Positions 31,682 through 40,197 are shown, numbered from the stretch's first letter. The stretch is DNA of 64,000 bases from Microvirga sp. 3-52 (GCF_018383585.1 NZ_JAHAMK010000012.1:1-64000), one strand, 5' to 3'. Numbers and translations are program-made. Notes: generated from the sequence alone by a model not told the origin.

Positions 31682-33373
31682 ATGGCAATGCGGCATTGGT
31701 CGCTTCGGCAGCAGGTCACCCTGCTCGTAGGCGTGCTGTGCCTGGCACTCGTATGCGTGCTTGCCGTGGGAGCTGCCTATATCGCCCAGAGCCGGGTCCG
31801 GCAGATCGTGATGAATAACGAGGCCCATGATGCGGCGCTCACGACGAGCATCCTAGATCGCGGCATGTTCGAACGCTACCGGGAAGTCCGGAACCTGGCC
31901 GCCATGCCGCCCCTGAAGAATATCTGGACGGGCGATCCAGCCGTGATCCGGCAGGTGCTCGAGCAATTGCGGACGTCCTATCCCGACTACGCCTGGATCG
32001 GGTACGCGACGCCGGACGGAACGGTCCGGGCCGCGACGCAAGGCATGCTGGAGGGTCAATCCGTCCAAGCGCGCCCGTGGTTCCAGGATGGCCTGAAGGG
32101 GCCCGCTGTCGGCGATGTGCACGAGGCCAAGCTCCTCGCCGCTCTTCTGGGTCCCGCGCCGAACAACGAGCCGTTCCGTTTCGTCGATGTGGCGGCGCCC
32201 GTTCGTGACGAGACCGGCCGCGTCATCGGCGTTGTCGGCGCCCATCTGAGCTGGACCTGGGCCGATGAACGGCGTCAGGCGATTCTTCGCGGCCAGTCGC
32301 GTCCTGACGGAAAATCGATCTGGATCCTCTCCGGCGATGGGACGATGCTCCTCGGACCGAGTATCGGCAGCAAGCCGTTCCCGGACGAGAAGGTCCGTGC
32401 GATGCGTCAGGCCAAGACAGGCGCCTTCGAGGATGTCTCCGGGCCCGAGGCGATGCTGACCGGCTATGCCGTTGCAGCCGGTTACAAGGAATATCCGGGC
32501 CTCGACTGGATCGTGGTTTCCCGTCAGCCCGACAGCATCGCCTTCGCCGCCACCAAGGGAATCGTCTGGACGATCATCGGCCTGGGATGCGCAATCGCCT
32601 TCGCCGGACTGATATGCGCCCTCCTCATCGCAAAAGGCGTTGCCCGCCCGTTGCAGGCAATCATCCAGGCCGCCGACAAGATCGGTCGTGATCCGACGAT
32701 TTCCCAGGTTCCTCGGGTGGTGGGATCCTCGGAGATCATCAGGCTCTCGGCGGCGCTCCGCTCCCTTCTCCGGCGAGCCGGTGCGGCGGAGCAGCAGGTG
32801 ATCGAGGTTGCCTCGCAACGTGAAAAGGACGTAACGGCTCTTCGTCAGCTGGCTGAGACGGATGCCTTATCCGGCCTTCTCAACCGCCGTGGCTTCAGTC
32901 TTCTGGCCGACGATGTTTTCAGCCTTCATCGGCACCATGAACGCCCCCTGGCCGTACTGCTCCTCGACATCGATCTCTTCAAGAAGGTCAACGACACCTA
33001 CGGGCATGCCGCCGGCGATGCCGTGATCCAGGCCGTCGGAACCGCCTTGACGAAGGCCTTGCGATCCTCCGACATCATCGCACGTTTCGGCGGCGAGGAG
33101 TTCATCGTCCTCGTGCATGAGGTGGATGCGAACGGGATCATCATCATTGCCCAGGACCTGCGCCGCGCAATCGAAGCTCTTTTGATCGAGCATCAGGAGC
33201 AGAGACTGACCGTCACCATCAGCATCGGCGGTGCCATGGCGCAACCCGGTGACCGGGACATTCAGGATGTCATCGAACGGGCGGACGGCGCTCTCTACAA
33301 GGCCAAGGCGGCCGGACGAAACCGCGTCGTCATCGACGGGCTGCAGATCCAACTCGCCACCGCCGTTGCCTGA
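31682..33373 (+). CDS. Cache-HAMP-GGDEF diguanylate cyclase
   Basis: 563 residues from MAMRHWSLRQQ; an ATG at 31604 would add 26. TM1 is at about 10-35, followed by a periplasmic double-Cache-like sensor (PDYAWIGYATPDGTVRAATQG, SVQARPWFQDGLKGP), TM2 near 300-325, a HAMP linker and a GGDEF domain. The active site is RFGGEEF, and RSSD placed five residues before it is an inhibitory I-site. It probably synthesises cyclic di-GMP in response to an external small molecule. It stands alone, convergent with the broken VOC gene. Confidence 0.88.
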   Translation: MAMRHWSLRQQVTLLVGVLCLALVCVLAVGAAYIAQSRVRQIVMNNEAHDAALTTSILDRGMFERYREVRNLAAMPPLKNIWTGDPAVIRQVLEQLRTSYPDYAWIGYATPDGTVRAATQGMLEGQSVQARPWFQDGLKGPAVGDVHEAKLLAALLGPAPNNEPFRFVDVAAPVRDETGRVIGVVGAHLSWTWADERRQAILRGQSRPDGKSIWILSGDGTMLLGPSIGSKPFPDEKVRAMRQAKTGAFEDVSGPEAMLTGYAVAAGYKEYPGLDWIVVSRQPDSIAFAATKGIVWTIIGLGCAIAFAGLICALLIAKGVARPLQAIIQAADKIGRDPTISQVPRVVGSSEIIRLSAALRSLLRRAGAAEQQVIEVASQREKDVTALRQLAETDALSGLLNRRGFSLLADDVFSLHRHHERPLAVLLLDIDLFKKVNDTYGHAAGDAVIQAVGTALTKALRSSDIIARFGGEEFIVLVHEVDANGIIIIAQDLRRAIEALLIEHQEQRLTVTISIGGAMAQPGDRDIQDVIERADGALYKAKAAGRNRVVIDGLQIQLATAVA

Positions 33374-33385
33374 ACAATCAATTCG

Positions 33386-33482
33386 TCAGGCTGCCGGGGA
33401 GCCGTGATAGGCGCTCTCGAGTGCATCCGCGTCGAGCTTGACCATCTTGAGCAGCGCCTCCATGACCGGGCGGGCCATTGCT
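33386..33482 (-). pseudogene. 3'-end remnant of a VOC/PhnB-like gene
   Basis: The minus-strand frame ending at 33386 encodes about 32 residues (MARPVMEALLKMVKLDADALES...), closely resembling the C-terminal end of the PhnB/3-demethylubiquinone-type VOC proteins, which finish with M-x-M-x-KLDIAALEAA. Upstream of this the frame becomes arginine/serine-rich antisense of the DoxX gene, so the rest of the gene is gone. The neighbouring DoxX, SRPBCC, intact VOC and HxlR genes are common partners of such VOC genes, so a deletion in the cluster is likely. Confidence 0.6.
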
Positions 33483-33527
33483 AAGGCAAACCGCCGTCGT
33501 TTCTTCGACAAGATGTTCGGTGAGACT

Positions 33528-33956
33528 TCAGCGGATGAGCGGCAGGAGCGCCCGCACGCGCGGGTCGCGCAGCCAGAGTCCGGCCCACAGAGCGACTCCG
33601 AGATAGACACCGAACAGCGTGTGACTGAGCAGCGGACTGCCGATGCGCATATGGGTGGCAACCGCGCCACCGAGATAGGCGGTGATCAGGATGGCTCCCA
33701 GGACCGATGTGCGCGGAGCGGCGTAGAGCAGAGCGGACGCGATGAGCACGACGCCAAGGGCGCGCCATAGGGCGGGATCGGCCGGCCAGCCGAGCGGGGT
33801 CACCGTGTCGATTACCACCTGAAGCGGCACCAGCTTGATCGCTCCATCGAACAGGAGGAACAGGACGACGAGGCCGCTCAGAGCCCGTCCTGTCCAGACA
33901 CCTGCGCTGCTCCTGGTTTCGGCTTGTGCCGTTGCTGCGTAAGACATCGTATTCAT
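33528..33956 (-). CDS. DoxX-like family membrane protein
   Basis: 142 residues with four hydrophobic segments (about 24-38, 64-82, 86-104, 112-130). GVWTGRALSGLVVLFLLFDGAIKLVPL and ALLYAAPRTSVLGAILITAYLGGAVATHMRIGSPL match DoxX-like (DUF4267/DoxX_2-type) proteins. Function is uncertain; members accompany VOC and SRPBCC genes as here. It is 21 nt downstream of the SRPBCC gene, likely the same transcript. Confidence 0.83.
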   Translation of the reverse strand: MNTMSYAATAQAETRSSAGVWTGRALSGLVVLFLLFDGAIKLVPLQVVIDTVTPLGWPADPALWRALGVVLIASALLYAAPRTSVLGAILITAYLGGAVATHMRIGSPLLSHTLFGVYLGVALWAGLWLRDPRVRALLPLIR

Positions 33957-33977
33957 TCATTTCGTTCCTTCGATGAT

Positions 33978-34457
33978 TCAAGCCGCAGAGGATACCGGTC
34001 GGATTTCGGAGAGTTCGGCCAATTGTCCTGCGACGATGCTCCAGCCCTCGTGGAAGCCCATCTGCTCGTGCTGCTTCATGGCCTCTTCACTCCAGTGCTG
34101 CACGCGGGCGGTGTAGCGGGTGCCGGAGCCTTCTTGCTCAAGGGTGATGGTCGCAACCATGAAGGCGTCCTGCGGGATCCACCCCTGCCTGAAGGCATCG
34201 GTCACGACAATCTTGCGATGGGGTACGATTTCCAGGAATACGCCTTCATGAGGCATGTCGGTGCCGTCGGGCGAGCGCATCATGGTGTAGGCGCGGCCCC
34301 CGGGACGAAGCTCGAAATCGACCACTGGTGTGGTGTAGGGGCGCGGAGCCCACCATTCGCCGGTGCGCTCAGTCCAAACCTTGTAGACGATCTCAGGCGA
34401 AGCATGGATCAATCGCGTGATCGAAAGTTCATGATTGGCGGCAGTCTGGTTGGTCAT
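33978..34457 (-). CDS. SRPBCC/AHSA1-domain protein
   Basis: 159 residues of the START-like hydrophobic-pocket fold. ITRLIHASPEIVYKVWTERTGEWWAPRPYTTP at the N-terminus, DFELRPGGRAYTMMRSPDG and the C-terminal MGFHEGWSIVAGQLAEL are typical of AHSA1 proteins. It likely binds a small hydrophobic ligand. It lies in a leftward run VOC-SRPBCC-DoxX controlled from the divergent HxlR gene. Confidence 0.88.
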   Translation of the reverse strand: MTNQTAANHELSITRLIHASPEIVYKVWTERTGEWWAPRPYTTPVVDFELRPGGRAYTMMRSPDGTDMPHEGVFLEIVPHRKIVVTDAFRQGWIPQDAFMVATITLEQEGSGTRYTARVQHWSEEAMKQHEQMGFHEGWSIVAGQLAELSEIRPVSSAA

Positions 34458-34485
34458 TGTCTTCGCTCCCTTTGACCTTTCGCGT

Positions 34486-34917
34486 TCACGCTGCGGTCGT
34501 CTCGCTCATGGCCTCCTTGGCTGCCGAGACATCCATCCACATGACCTCCCAGATGTGGCCGTCGAGATCCTCGAAGCTGCGGCCATACATGAAGCCGTAA
34601 TCCTGCTTCGGGCTAGGATCGATCTTTCCACCTGCAGCATCCGCTCGGCTGGCGATAGCGTCGACCTCATCGCGGCTCTCGGCGGACATGCAGATCAGGA
34701 CTTCCGTGGTTTCCTTGGCGTTGGCGATCCGTTTCGGCGTGAACTGAAGGAACTTGTCATGGGTCAGGAGCATCGCATGGATGGTCTCGGAAAAGACCAT
34801 GCAGGCAGCGGTATGGTCGGTGAACTGCTCGTTCTTCACCGCGCCCAGGGCCTCGTAGAAGGCGATGGACTTGGGCAGGTCGGCGACGGGCAGGTTCACG
34901 AAGATCATTTTGGACAT
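34486..34917 (-). CDS. VOC (glyoxalase/bleomycin resistance) family protein
   Basis: 143 residues from MSKMIFVNLPVADLPKSIAFYEALG; the GGAGGGAGAG before this ATG selects it over one 42 nt earlier. It has paired beta-alpha-beta modules, with ADAAGGKIDPSPKQDYGFMYGRSFEDLDGHIWEVMWMD as the second. The acidic E in HIWEVMW is a likely metal ligand. Substrate unknown. It is the first gene of the run facing the HxlR regulator. Confidence 0.88.
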   Translation of the reverse strand: MSKMIFVNLPVADLPKSIAFYEALGAVKNEQFTDHTAACMVFSETIHAMLLTHDKFLQFTPKRIANAKETTEVLICMSAESRDEVDAIASRADAAGGKIDPSPKQDYGFMYGRSFEDLDGHIWEVMWMDVSAAKEAMSETTAA

Positions 34918-34963
34918 TGGGACTCTCCCTCCGGGCTTGTGATTTGACAACGATTCCACGAAA

Positions 34964-34980
34964 AGTTATTGATAGCAACT
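34964..34980. promoter_or_regulatory. Possible HxlR operator
   Basis: AGTT-N9-AACT inverted repeat (34964-34980) lies immediately before the HxlR ATG in a 63-nt AT-rich divergent promoter. Autoregulation is inference. Confidence 0.35.
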
Positions 34981-35682
34981 ATGAAGTTAAAAAAACTAAC
35001 TGAAGAGTCGGACAGCCGCTCCAAGCGCCATTATGAGGACGCCTGTGCGACGGCTCATGCCCTCGACCTCGTCGGCGAACGTTGGGCGCTCCTGGTCATG
35101 CGAGAGCTCATGCTGGGGCCAAAGCGCTTCAGCGACCTGCGCGAGAGCCTGCCCGGCATCAGCGCCAACGTGCTTACCCAGCGCCTCGAGGGGCTGGAGG
35201 CGGCCGGCGTTCTCGTGCGGCGCAAGTTGCCCCCGCCTGCGGCGGTGCAGGTCTATGAGCTCACGGAATGGGGATATGAGAGCGAGCCGATCTTTCAAGC
35301 GCTCGGCCGCTGGGCGGCGCGCTCGCCTGCGCACGACCCGAGCCTGCCGTTCAGCACGGCGTCCTTGGTGCTGTCCTTGAGGACGATGTTCAACGCGGAG
35401 CGGGCAAAGGATATGGACGCGTGGATCGGTTTTCATCTGGGCGAGGAGACGTTCCTCGCCCGACTGGCCGACAGACGGCTCGAGATTGCCCGCGGCCCTC
35501 TCGACGGCGCCAACCTGATCTTGACAGGAGCGCCGTCGGTGCTCGCCGGTGCGATTTATGGCGGTCAGCCGCTGGAGGCGCTGGAACAGGCGGGCGTGCT
35601 CCAGGTCGAGGGCGATCGCGCGCTGGCGCAGAAATTCGTGCGCCTGTTCCCGCTGCCGCCGAAGGCTTCGAAGCCCGCCTGA
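34981..35682 (+). CDS. HxlR-family transcriptional regulator with C-terminal SCP2-like domain
   Basis: 233 residues from ATG 34981 (a TTG 12 nt earlier is possible). Residues about 18-105 are the HxlR winged helix (DLVGERWALLVMRELMLGPKRFSDLRESLPGISANVLTQRL). The remaining ~120 residues look like the sterol-carrier-like domain found in a subgroup of HxlR regulators (WIGFHLGEETFLARLADRRLEIARG). It is divergent from the VOC-SRPBCC-DoxX run and probably controls it. The ligand is unknown. Confidence 0.88.
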   Translation: MKLKKLTEESDSRSKRHYEDACATAHALDLVGERWALLVMRELMLGPKRFSDLRESLPGISANVLTQRLEGLEAAGVLVRRKLPPPAAVQVYELTEWGYESEPIFQALGRWAARSPAHDPSLPFSTASLVLSLRTMFNAERAKDMDAWIGFHLGEETFLARLADRRLEIARGPLDGANLILTGAPSVLAGAIYGGQPLEALEQAGVLQVEGDRALAQKFVRLFPLPPKASKPA

Positions 35683-35707
35683 GAGATTTCAGTCGCGCGG
35701 CAGTGAA

Positions 35708-36439
35708 CTATCGCAGCGTCTCATCGAGTACGGTAAGCAGGCGCTTCCAATGCCGCTCCGCTCCGCCCTCGTCGTAGACGCTGTGGTCGGAGACCGCCCA
35801 GCCATGGGCCATACCGACGTAATTTTCGATGATGTGATCGATCTCGGCCCGGCGCAGCGCCTCTGCCAGGAGGCCCGATTGTTCCGGCGGGAAACTGCCG
35901 TCGACGCCCGCGCTGCCCACATAGACGCGTCCCTTGATCGTGGACACGTGACGATGCGGACTGTCCGGCGCATCGCTCGCAAGACGTCCGCCATGGAAGC
36001 TCGCAGCAGCAGCGATACGATCGGGATAGGCCGCAGCAGCATGGATGGCGCGGCTTCCGCCCATGCAATAGCCAACCGTGCCGATCCGGCCTGTGGCACC
36101 TGCCTCCGTCAATGCAGCAAGAAACGCGGCCGAATCGCGCCGGGTCATGTCCTGGCTCGTGCCATCGATCATGCCTCGCAGCACGCGACGCGTGGGCTCT
36201 TCGGAAAACGCCGTCTTGGCATCGAAGGGACCATAGTCGCCGAAGCGATAGAAGAGATCGGGAACGAGTACCAGATAGCCCTCACACGCGAGGCGCTCAG
36301 CCATCCTATCGAGCGCGGGGCGCGGGCCGAAAGCATCCATGTAGAGGATGACGCCCGCCATAGGCTGATGGCCCGGGTGGAACAGCCCTGCCTTGGCGGT
36401 TCCGTCATCTGTCCGAATCGAAATGTCCTGCTTTGCCAA
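35708..36439 (-). CDS. Dienelactone hydrolase family protein
   Basis: 243 residues with a TTG start; GAGGAG 6 nt upstream selects it, and no ATG fits the family. It is an alpha/beta hydrolase with Cys nucleophile in GTVGYCMGGSRA, His in GMAHGWAVSD, and a probable Asp in SAGVDGSFPPEQ. Opening residues (AKQDISIRTDDGTAKAGLFHP) fit DLH proteins, which hydrolyse dienelactone or related esters. The substrate is not readable. It is divergent from the patatin gene across 134 nt. Confidence 0.85.
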   Translation of the reverse strand: MAKQDISIRTDDGTAKAGLFHPGHQPMAGVILYMDAFGPRPALDRMAERLACEGYLVLVPDLFYRFGDYGPFDAKTAFSEEPTRRVLRGMIDGTSQDMTRRDSAAFLAALTEAGATGRIGTVGYCMGGSRAIHAAAAYPDRIAAAASFHGGRLASDAPDSPHRHVSTIKGRVYVGSAGVDGSFPPEQSGLLAEALRRAEIDHIIENYVGMAHGWAVSDHSVYDEGGAERHWKRLLTVLDETLR

Positions 36440-36573
36440 GATTCTCTCCTCGCATGTGCGCTGCCCGTCCTCCGAACCCTCACCGGAGGCGGGCGTTTCC
36501 TGCCCTCTCCTATGACCGCATAGGAGCGCTATTTCAAACCGGCGGCGCCCGTTGCCGTGTCGAGGCATTCACG

Positions 36574-37677
36574 ATGACCCCGTCTTCGAAGTTCGGTCGA
36601 GAGAAGTTGGCCAAGGAGCAGCCGCTCGTCCTCGTACTCGGCGGAGGCAATGCGCTCGGCTCCTATCTGGCCGGCGCTTACGAGCATCTGCTGCAGCAGG
36701 CAATCGATCCCCAATGGATCGTCGGCGGATCCATTGGGGCGGTGACAGGCGCGATCATCGCCGGGAACGCTCCCGAGGATCGCTTGCCCCGGCTCAAAGC
36801 TTTTTGGGACGAGGCCATGATCCGCTCGCCGGGTTTGCTGGGGCGCGGCTCGAAAATCAGGCACACCTACAACGAGCTCCACACCATCACTGCCCTCCTG
36901 TTCGGGCGGCCCGGATTGTTCGGGCACCGCTATCCCGGCATGCTGTCCATGCTGCCCTGGATGCCGGACGACGTCGCTCTCTATGACCATACCCCCCTAC
37001 GCCGCACCTTGGAGCGGCTCGTCGATTTCGACAGGCTCAATCGGGGCGGCATCAGACTCACCGTCGGCTGCGTCGACCTGGAATCTGGAGACGATGTTCT
37101 CTTCGATACGACCCGCGACACGCTTACGCCCGAGCATTTCCTCGCAAGCTCCGCCATCACGCCGATCTTCCCGCCCATCGAGATCGACGGGCGCTTGCTG
37201 TGCGATCCGGGCTACACCAACAACCTGCCCCTCGACGTGCCCTTCGCCGAGCCGATGAACCAGGACTTCACCTGCATCGCCGTCGAGCTGTTCAGCCTGC
37301 AGGCGTCGCGTCCGGGCTCGCTCGATTCAACGGCGGAGCGGGCGAACGATCTCATCTTCGCCAGCCCCACGCGGCGGACCTTGAAGGCGCTCGAGCGGGA
37401 ATTTGCCCTGCGAGATCGATGGGAGCCCGATGGTCCCACGGCCACGCTGCTGCACTTGGCCTATTACGCAGGAAGCGACGAGCGGGCTGGCAAGGCCTTC
37501 GACTACTCGCCCTCCTCGATCCACGACCGCTGGGCCGCGGGAAAGCGCGATATGGAAAAGGGTCTGGCGCTCCTGGATGATGCGCCCGGAACCCGGCGCC
37601 GCTTCCGCTACTTGGCCCTGGATCCGCAGCAGGAAGCTTTATCGGCAGAACTCGGAGCTGCGGCGGAAACCGCTTGA
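36574..37677 (+). CDS. Patatin-like phospholipase
   Basis: 367 residues from MTPSSKFGRE; 47 in-frame residues upstream are rejected. The oxyanion motif GGGNALGSY and the nucleophile elbow GGSIGA (Gly-x-Ser-x-Gly) form the N-terminal half. The dyad Asp is in CDPGYTNNLPLDV, where the usual DG[GA] reads DPG. The C-terminal ~130 residues are less conserved. It probably cleaves acyl esters of lipids in the cytoplasm or at the membrane; there is no signal peptide. Confidence 0.88.
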   Translation: MTPSSKFGREKLAKEQPLVLVLGGGNALGSYLAGAYEHLLQQAIDPQWIVGGSIGAVTGAIIAGNAPEDRLPRLKAFWDEAMIRSPGLLGRGSKIRHTYNELHTITALLFGRPGLFGHRYPGMLSMLPWMPDDVALYDHTPLRRTLERLVDFDRLNRGGIRLTVGCVDLESGDDVLFDTTRDTLTPEHFLASSAITPIFPPIEIDGRLLCDPGYTNNLPLDVPFAEPMNQDFTCIAVELFSLQASRPGSLDSTAERANDLIFASPTRRTLKALEREFALRDRWEPDGPTATLLHLAYYAGSDERAGKAFDYSPSSIHDRWAAGKRDMEKGLALLDDAPGTRRRFRYLALDPQQEALSAELGAAAETA

Positions 37678-37681
37678 GGGA

Positions 37682-37861
37682 TCAAGGGCCTCCGGCCAAC
37701 GATCCCACCACCGCCATGGTCAGTTCGTCAAGATTGACGCGTGCTTCGATAGTGATCATCTCGGCTTCGGTGGACTTGACCCGAAGACCCTGCTGTCCCG
37801 CCTCCGACTGGCGCCTCAGCTCGGCGACGATGGCCTCGCGCACTTGATCCTCGATATTCAT
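37682..37861 (-). CDS. 59-aa protein of unknown function
   Basis: Starts MNIEDQVREAIVAELRRQSEAGQQ and contains KSTEAEMITIEARVNLDELTMAVVG, giving a helix followed by a strand/helix, an orderly small domain. AAAGGA lies 7 nt before the ATG. It ends 5 nt past the patatin stop, convergent with it. The amphipathic pattern and ribosome binding site support a real gene. No family recognised. Confidence 0.62.
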   Translation of the reverse strand: MNIEDQVREAIVAELRRQSEAGQQGLRVKSTEAEMITIEARVNLDELTMAVVGSLAGGP

Positions 37862-37946
37862 CGCTATTGTCCTTTCGCCATGACGCTTCTCGCTGTCGAA
37901 CGTCGGGACGGACGCCCCTGTTCCACGCCTGCGCCGCCTCTGGGGC

Positions 37947-38219
37947 TCACGCCTCTGCCCGGCCGGCCTTCAGCGCCTTGAAGGCCGGCGCCTCCATGGT
38001 GCCGCGTTCATTGTTACAGGCGGAGCAGGCCAGCACGATGTTGGCGCAATTGAGCGGACCGCCGAAGGACTTGGGCACCACGTGGTCGAGGGTCGCGACA
38101 TCGGGCGCACGTTTCACGCCGCGTCCCGGCCGCCGCGCGGGAATGCCGCAATAAACGCAACGCCCTTCGTCCCGGGCAAAGACATCGTTGAAAAGCCTGA
38201 TGCGCTGAGCTGCTTTCAT
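37947..38219 (-). CDS. HNH endonuclease
   Basis: 90 residues from MKAAQRIRLF. A zinc-finger pair CVYCG and CSACN brackets the HNH core DHVVPKSFGGPLNCANIV, with the catalytic His in DHVVP and the Asn/His positions after it. Proteins of this length are single-domain nicking or repair-type nucleases of unknown role. The GGAG upstream is 16 nt from the ATG, so the start is less certain. It is divergent from the BON gene. Confidence 0.85.
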   Translation of the reverse strand: MKAAQRIRLFNDVFARDEGRCVYCGIPARRPGRGVKRAPDVATLDHVVPKSFGGPLNCANIVLACSACNNERGTMEAPAFKALKAGRAEA

Positions 38220-38259
38220 GCCGATAAAATTTACGCTCCTTTCAGTGGTCCTTTCGTGT

Positions 38260-38285
38260 GGAACCGGAGGGGAAGCGGGGTGGTT
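38260..38285 (+). promoter_or_regulatory. Possible EcfG-type stress promoter of the BON gene
   Basis: GGAAC (38260-38264) and GGTT (38282-38285) are separated by 17 nt, close to the alphaproteobacterial general-stress consensus GGAAC-N16/17-CGTT with one mismatch. It is 28 nt before the BON gene start codon. Confidence 0.35.
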
Positions 38286-38313
38286 GCTCCTGCAATCCAC
38301 AAGGAGAAAACTC

Positions 38314-38862
38314 ATGGTAGACACCCGCCGCAGGAACCGGAACCCTTTCAATGACGATAACGGCTACGGTGATGTGCCCCCGCGCGGTGCCGTCGGCTTT
38401 CGCGGCGAAGGCCGGGAATATCCGGGCGGCTATGGCGGCGATGCCAATGAGTTTGCCGGCGGCGTGGTCGACGACGGACGGGGCGGACCTCCGGACGACG
38501 AGGGATTCGACCCCGGCTACGGCCACGACCGTTCCGGCCTGGGCGCTTTCGGTTCGCGCGATCCGAACGATGCGGATGTTCGCTCCGGCCGAGAGGACGG
38601 GCGCTCGTCTGGCGGCCATCGCGGCCGCGGTCCCAAGGGGTACAAGAGATCCGACGAGCGCATCCATGAGGACGTATGCGAGCGCCTGATGGAAGATCCG
38701 TTCATCGATGCCTCCAACATCGAGGTGGTGGTGAAGGACGGCGAGGTCACGCTCAACGGCACCGTTTCGAGCCGGGGTCTCAAGCGCCGTGCCGAGGATC
38801 TGGCGGACCTGTCCTCTGGCGTTGCGCATGTGCAGAACAACCTTCGCGCCGAAGGGGCCTGA
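38314..38862 (+). CDS. BON-domain protein with long disordered N-terminus
   Basis: 182 residues from MVDTRRRNRNPF, with AAGGAG 7 nt upstream. Residues 1-105 are rich in Gly, Asp, Arg and Pro (GYGGDANEFAGGVVDDGRGGPP) and probably disordered. Residues about 112-180 are a BON domain (IHEDVCERLMEDPFIDASNIEVVVKDGEVTLNGTVSSRGLKRRAEDL). BON proteins usually act in the periplasm, but no signal peptide is present, so this one appears cytoplasmic. It is followed by a terminator. Confidence 0.83.
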   Translation: MVDTRRRNRNPFNDDNGYGDVPPRGAVGFRGEGREYPGGYGGDANEFAGGVVDDGRGGPPDDEGFDPGYGHDRSGLGAFGSRDPNDADVRSGREDGRSSGGHRGRGPKGYKRSDERIHEDVCERLMEDPFIDASNIEVVVKDGEVTLNGTVSSRGLKRRAEDLADLSSGVAHVQNNLRAEGA

Positions 38863-38868
38863 GACACA

Positions 38869-38906
38869 GGAAAGCTCCTACGACCGCGGGAGCTTTCCCT
38901 TCTTGT
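38869..38906 (+). terminator. Terminator of the BON gene
   Basis: Perfect 10-bp arms GGAAAGCTCC / GGAGCTTTCC (38869-38878, 38889-38898), followed by CTTCTTGTT. Confidence 0.75.
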
Positions 38907-38961
38907 TGGTCGGCATTTCCCGGATCTTTGCACTTGATCCGGGTAGTCCACTTATCGCCTC

Positions 38962-39168
38962 TCACGGAACCTCGGGCGGCAGCATCGGATGAATGACCGG
39001 CTTTTCAGAGTCCGGCGGCTGCTCGGGCAGGGATGACGGTGCACTCGGAGGAACCGAAGGCAGAGGAGTCTCGGGAGGAATCGGCATGCTGGGCACCGGC
39101 TCGGTCGGTGGCGGCTTGGGATAAAACTCATCCGGCTGCGGACGGCCGCTGGCAGTGGGTACGGACAA
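38962..39168 (-). CDS. Proline-rich small protein (TTG start)
   Basis: 68 residues if it starts at TTG 39168 (first residues MSVPTASGRPQPDEF); GGGAG lies just upstream. More than a third is proline (EFYPKPPPTEPVPSMPIPPETPLPS), so it is unstructured. It shows no signal peptide in this form. It is convergent with the BON gene. The frame was chosen because the two alternatives give Arg/Ser-rich nonsense. It may also be untranslated. Confidence 0.42.
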   Translation of the reverse strand: MSVPTASGRPQPDEFYPKPPPTEPVPSMPIPPETPLPSVPPSAPSSLPEQPPDSEKPVIHPMLPPEVP

Positions 39169-39356
39169 GAAGCTCTCCCTTGCAACATTCTTTCTCGTAA
39201 TCAACTGCCCAGTTGCACGAAAGTTCTGTCGCGGCTGAAGCTCTCCCACCACATTCGCGGCCATCACGAAAGCGAAACCATAGACGAAATCCGAGGCTTG
39301 ACCTTACGTCAGTTTGAGGCCACGACGACAGGACGGAATTTTGAATCGGAAGAGCC

Positions 39357-40175
39357 ATGCGCGCAGCCTCATCCCTCGCCGTTCTGACAGCCCTGCTAGC
39401 GGGTTCGACCATGGCTCAGGCGGCAGATCCGCTCTTCTCGCCCGAGCCCATCCAAGCCTCGTCGGGCTGGATCGTCACCGTGAAGGGCAATCTCCGGGTT
39501 GGGCCGTCCTATCCGGGATCGGACGAGTTCAGCTTCATCGGCTATCCATCCTTGAGCTTTCGCCGGGCGGGCACGGTCGAGCGCTTCAGCGCTCCCGATG
39601 ACGGCCTGAGCTTCTCGTTCCTGGAGGATTCCGCTGTCCGCTTCGGTGTCGTGGGCCGCTTCGTGGGCGGGCGTTATCTGCAGGACAACCGGGAGCTCTT
39701 CGGCCTGGAGAAGGTCAACTGGGCGGTAGAGCCTGGCGTCTTCGTGGAATACTGGCCGCTTGAGTTCCTGCGGGCGCGCGCCGAGATCCGGCGCGGCTTC
39801 AACGGGCATGAGGGCTTCGTGGCCGATTTTGGCCTCGACGCAGTCCAGAGATTCGGCGCATTCACCGTCTCGATCGGTCCGCGCCTTGCTCTTGGCGACA
39901 ACGAATTCACCCGCACCTACTTTGGCGTGACACCTGCTGAGGCGGCGCTGAATGGTCAGGTCACGCCCTACCGGCCGTCCGGCGGCATCACCTCGGTGGG
40001 GGCGACTGGAGCGATCAGCTATGACTGGTCGCAGCAATGGTCGACCACCGCCTTCGTCACCTACAAGCATCTGGTCGGCGACGCCGCCGATAGCCCGATC
40101 GTCGAGCGCTTCGGCTCGGAGCACCAGATTGGTGCCGGGCTGACAGTGTCCTATTCCTTTGGATACACACCCTGA
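39357..40175 (+). CDS. MipA/OmpV-family outer-membrane protein
   Basis: 272 residues with a signal peptide cleaved near AQA-A (about residue 22). The mature part is rich in alternating strands and aromatic ends, as in a beta-barrel, and finishes with aromatic YSFGYTP. VKGNLRVGPSYPGSDEFSFIGYPSLSF is typical of MipA/OmpV. In E. coli, MipA is a scaffold protein for murein hydrolase/synthase; the role here is unknown. It is monocistronic and followed by a bidirectional terminator. Confidence 0.87.
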   Translation: MRAASSLAVLTALLAGSTMAQAADPLFSPEPIQASSGWIVTVKGNLRVGPSYPGSDEFSFIGYPSLSFRRAGTVERFSAPDDGLSFSFLEDSAVRFGVVGRFVGGRYLQDNRELFGLEKVNWAVEPGVFVEYWPLEFLRARAEIRRGFNGHEGFVADFGLDAVQRFGAFTVSIGPRLALGDNEFTRTYFGVTPAEAALNGQVTPYRPSGGITSVGATGAISYDWSQQWSTTAFVTYKHLVGDAADSPIVERFGSEHQIGAGLTVSYSFGYTP

Positions 40176-40197
40176 CGATTGCAGACTGCAACCACGA

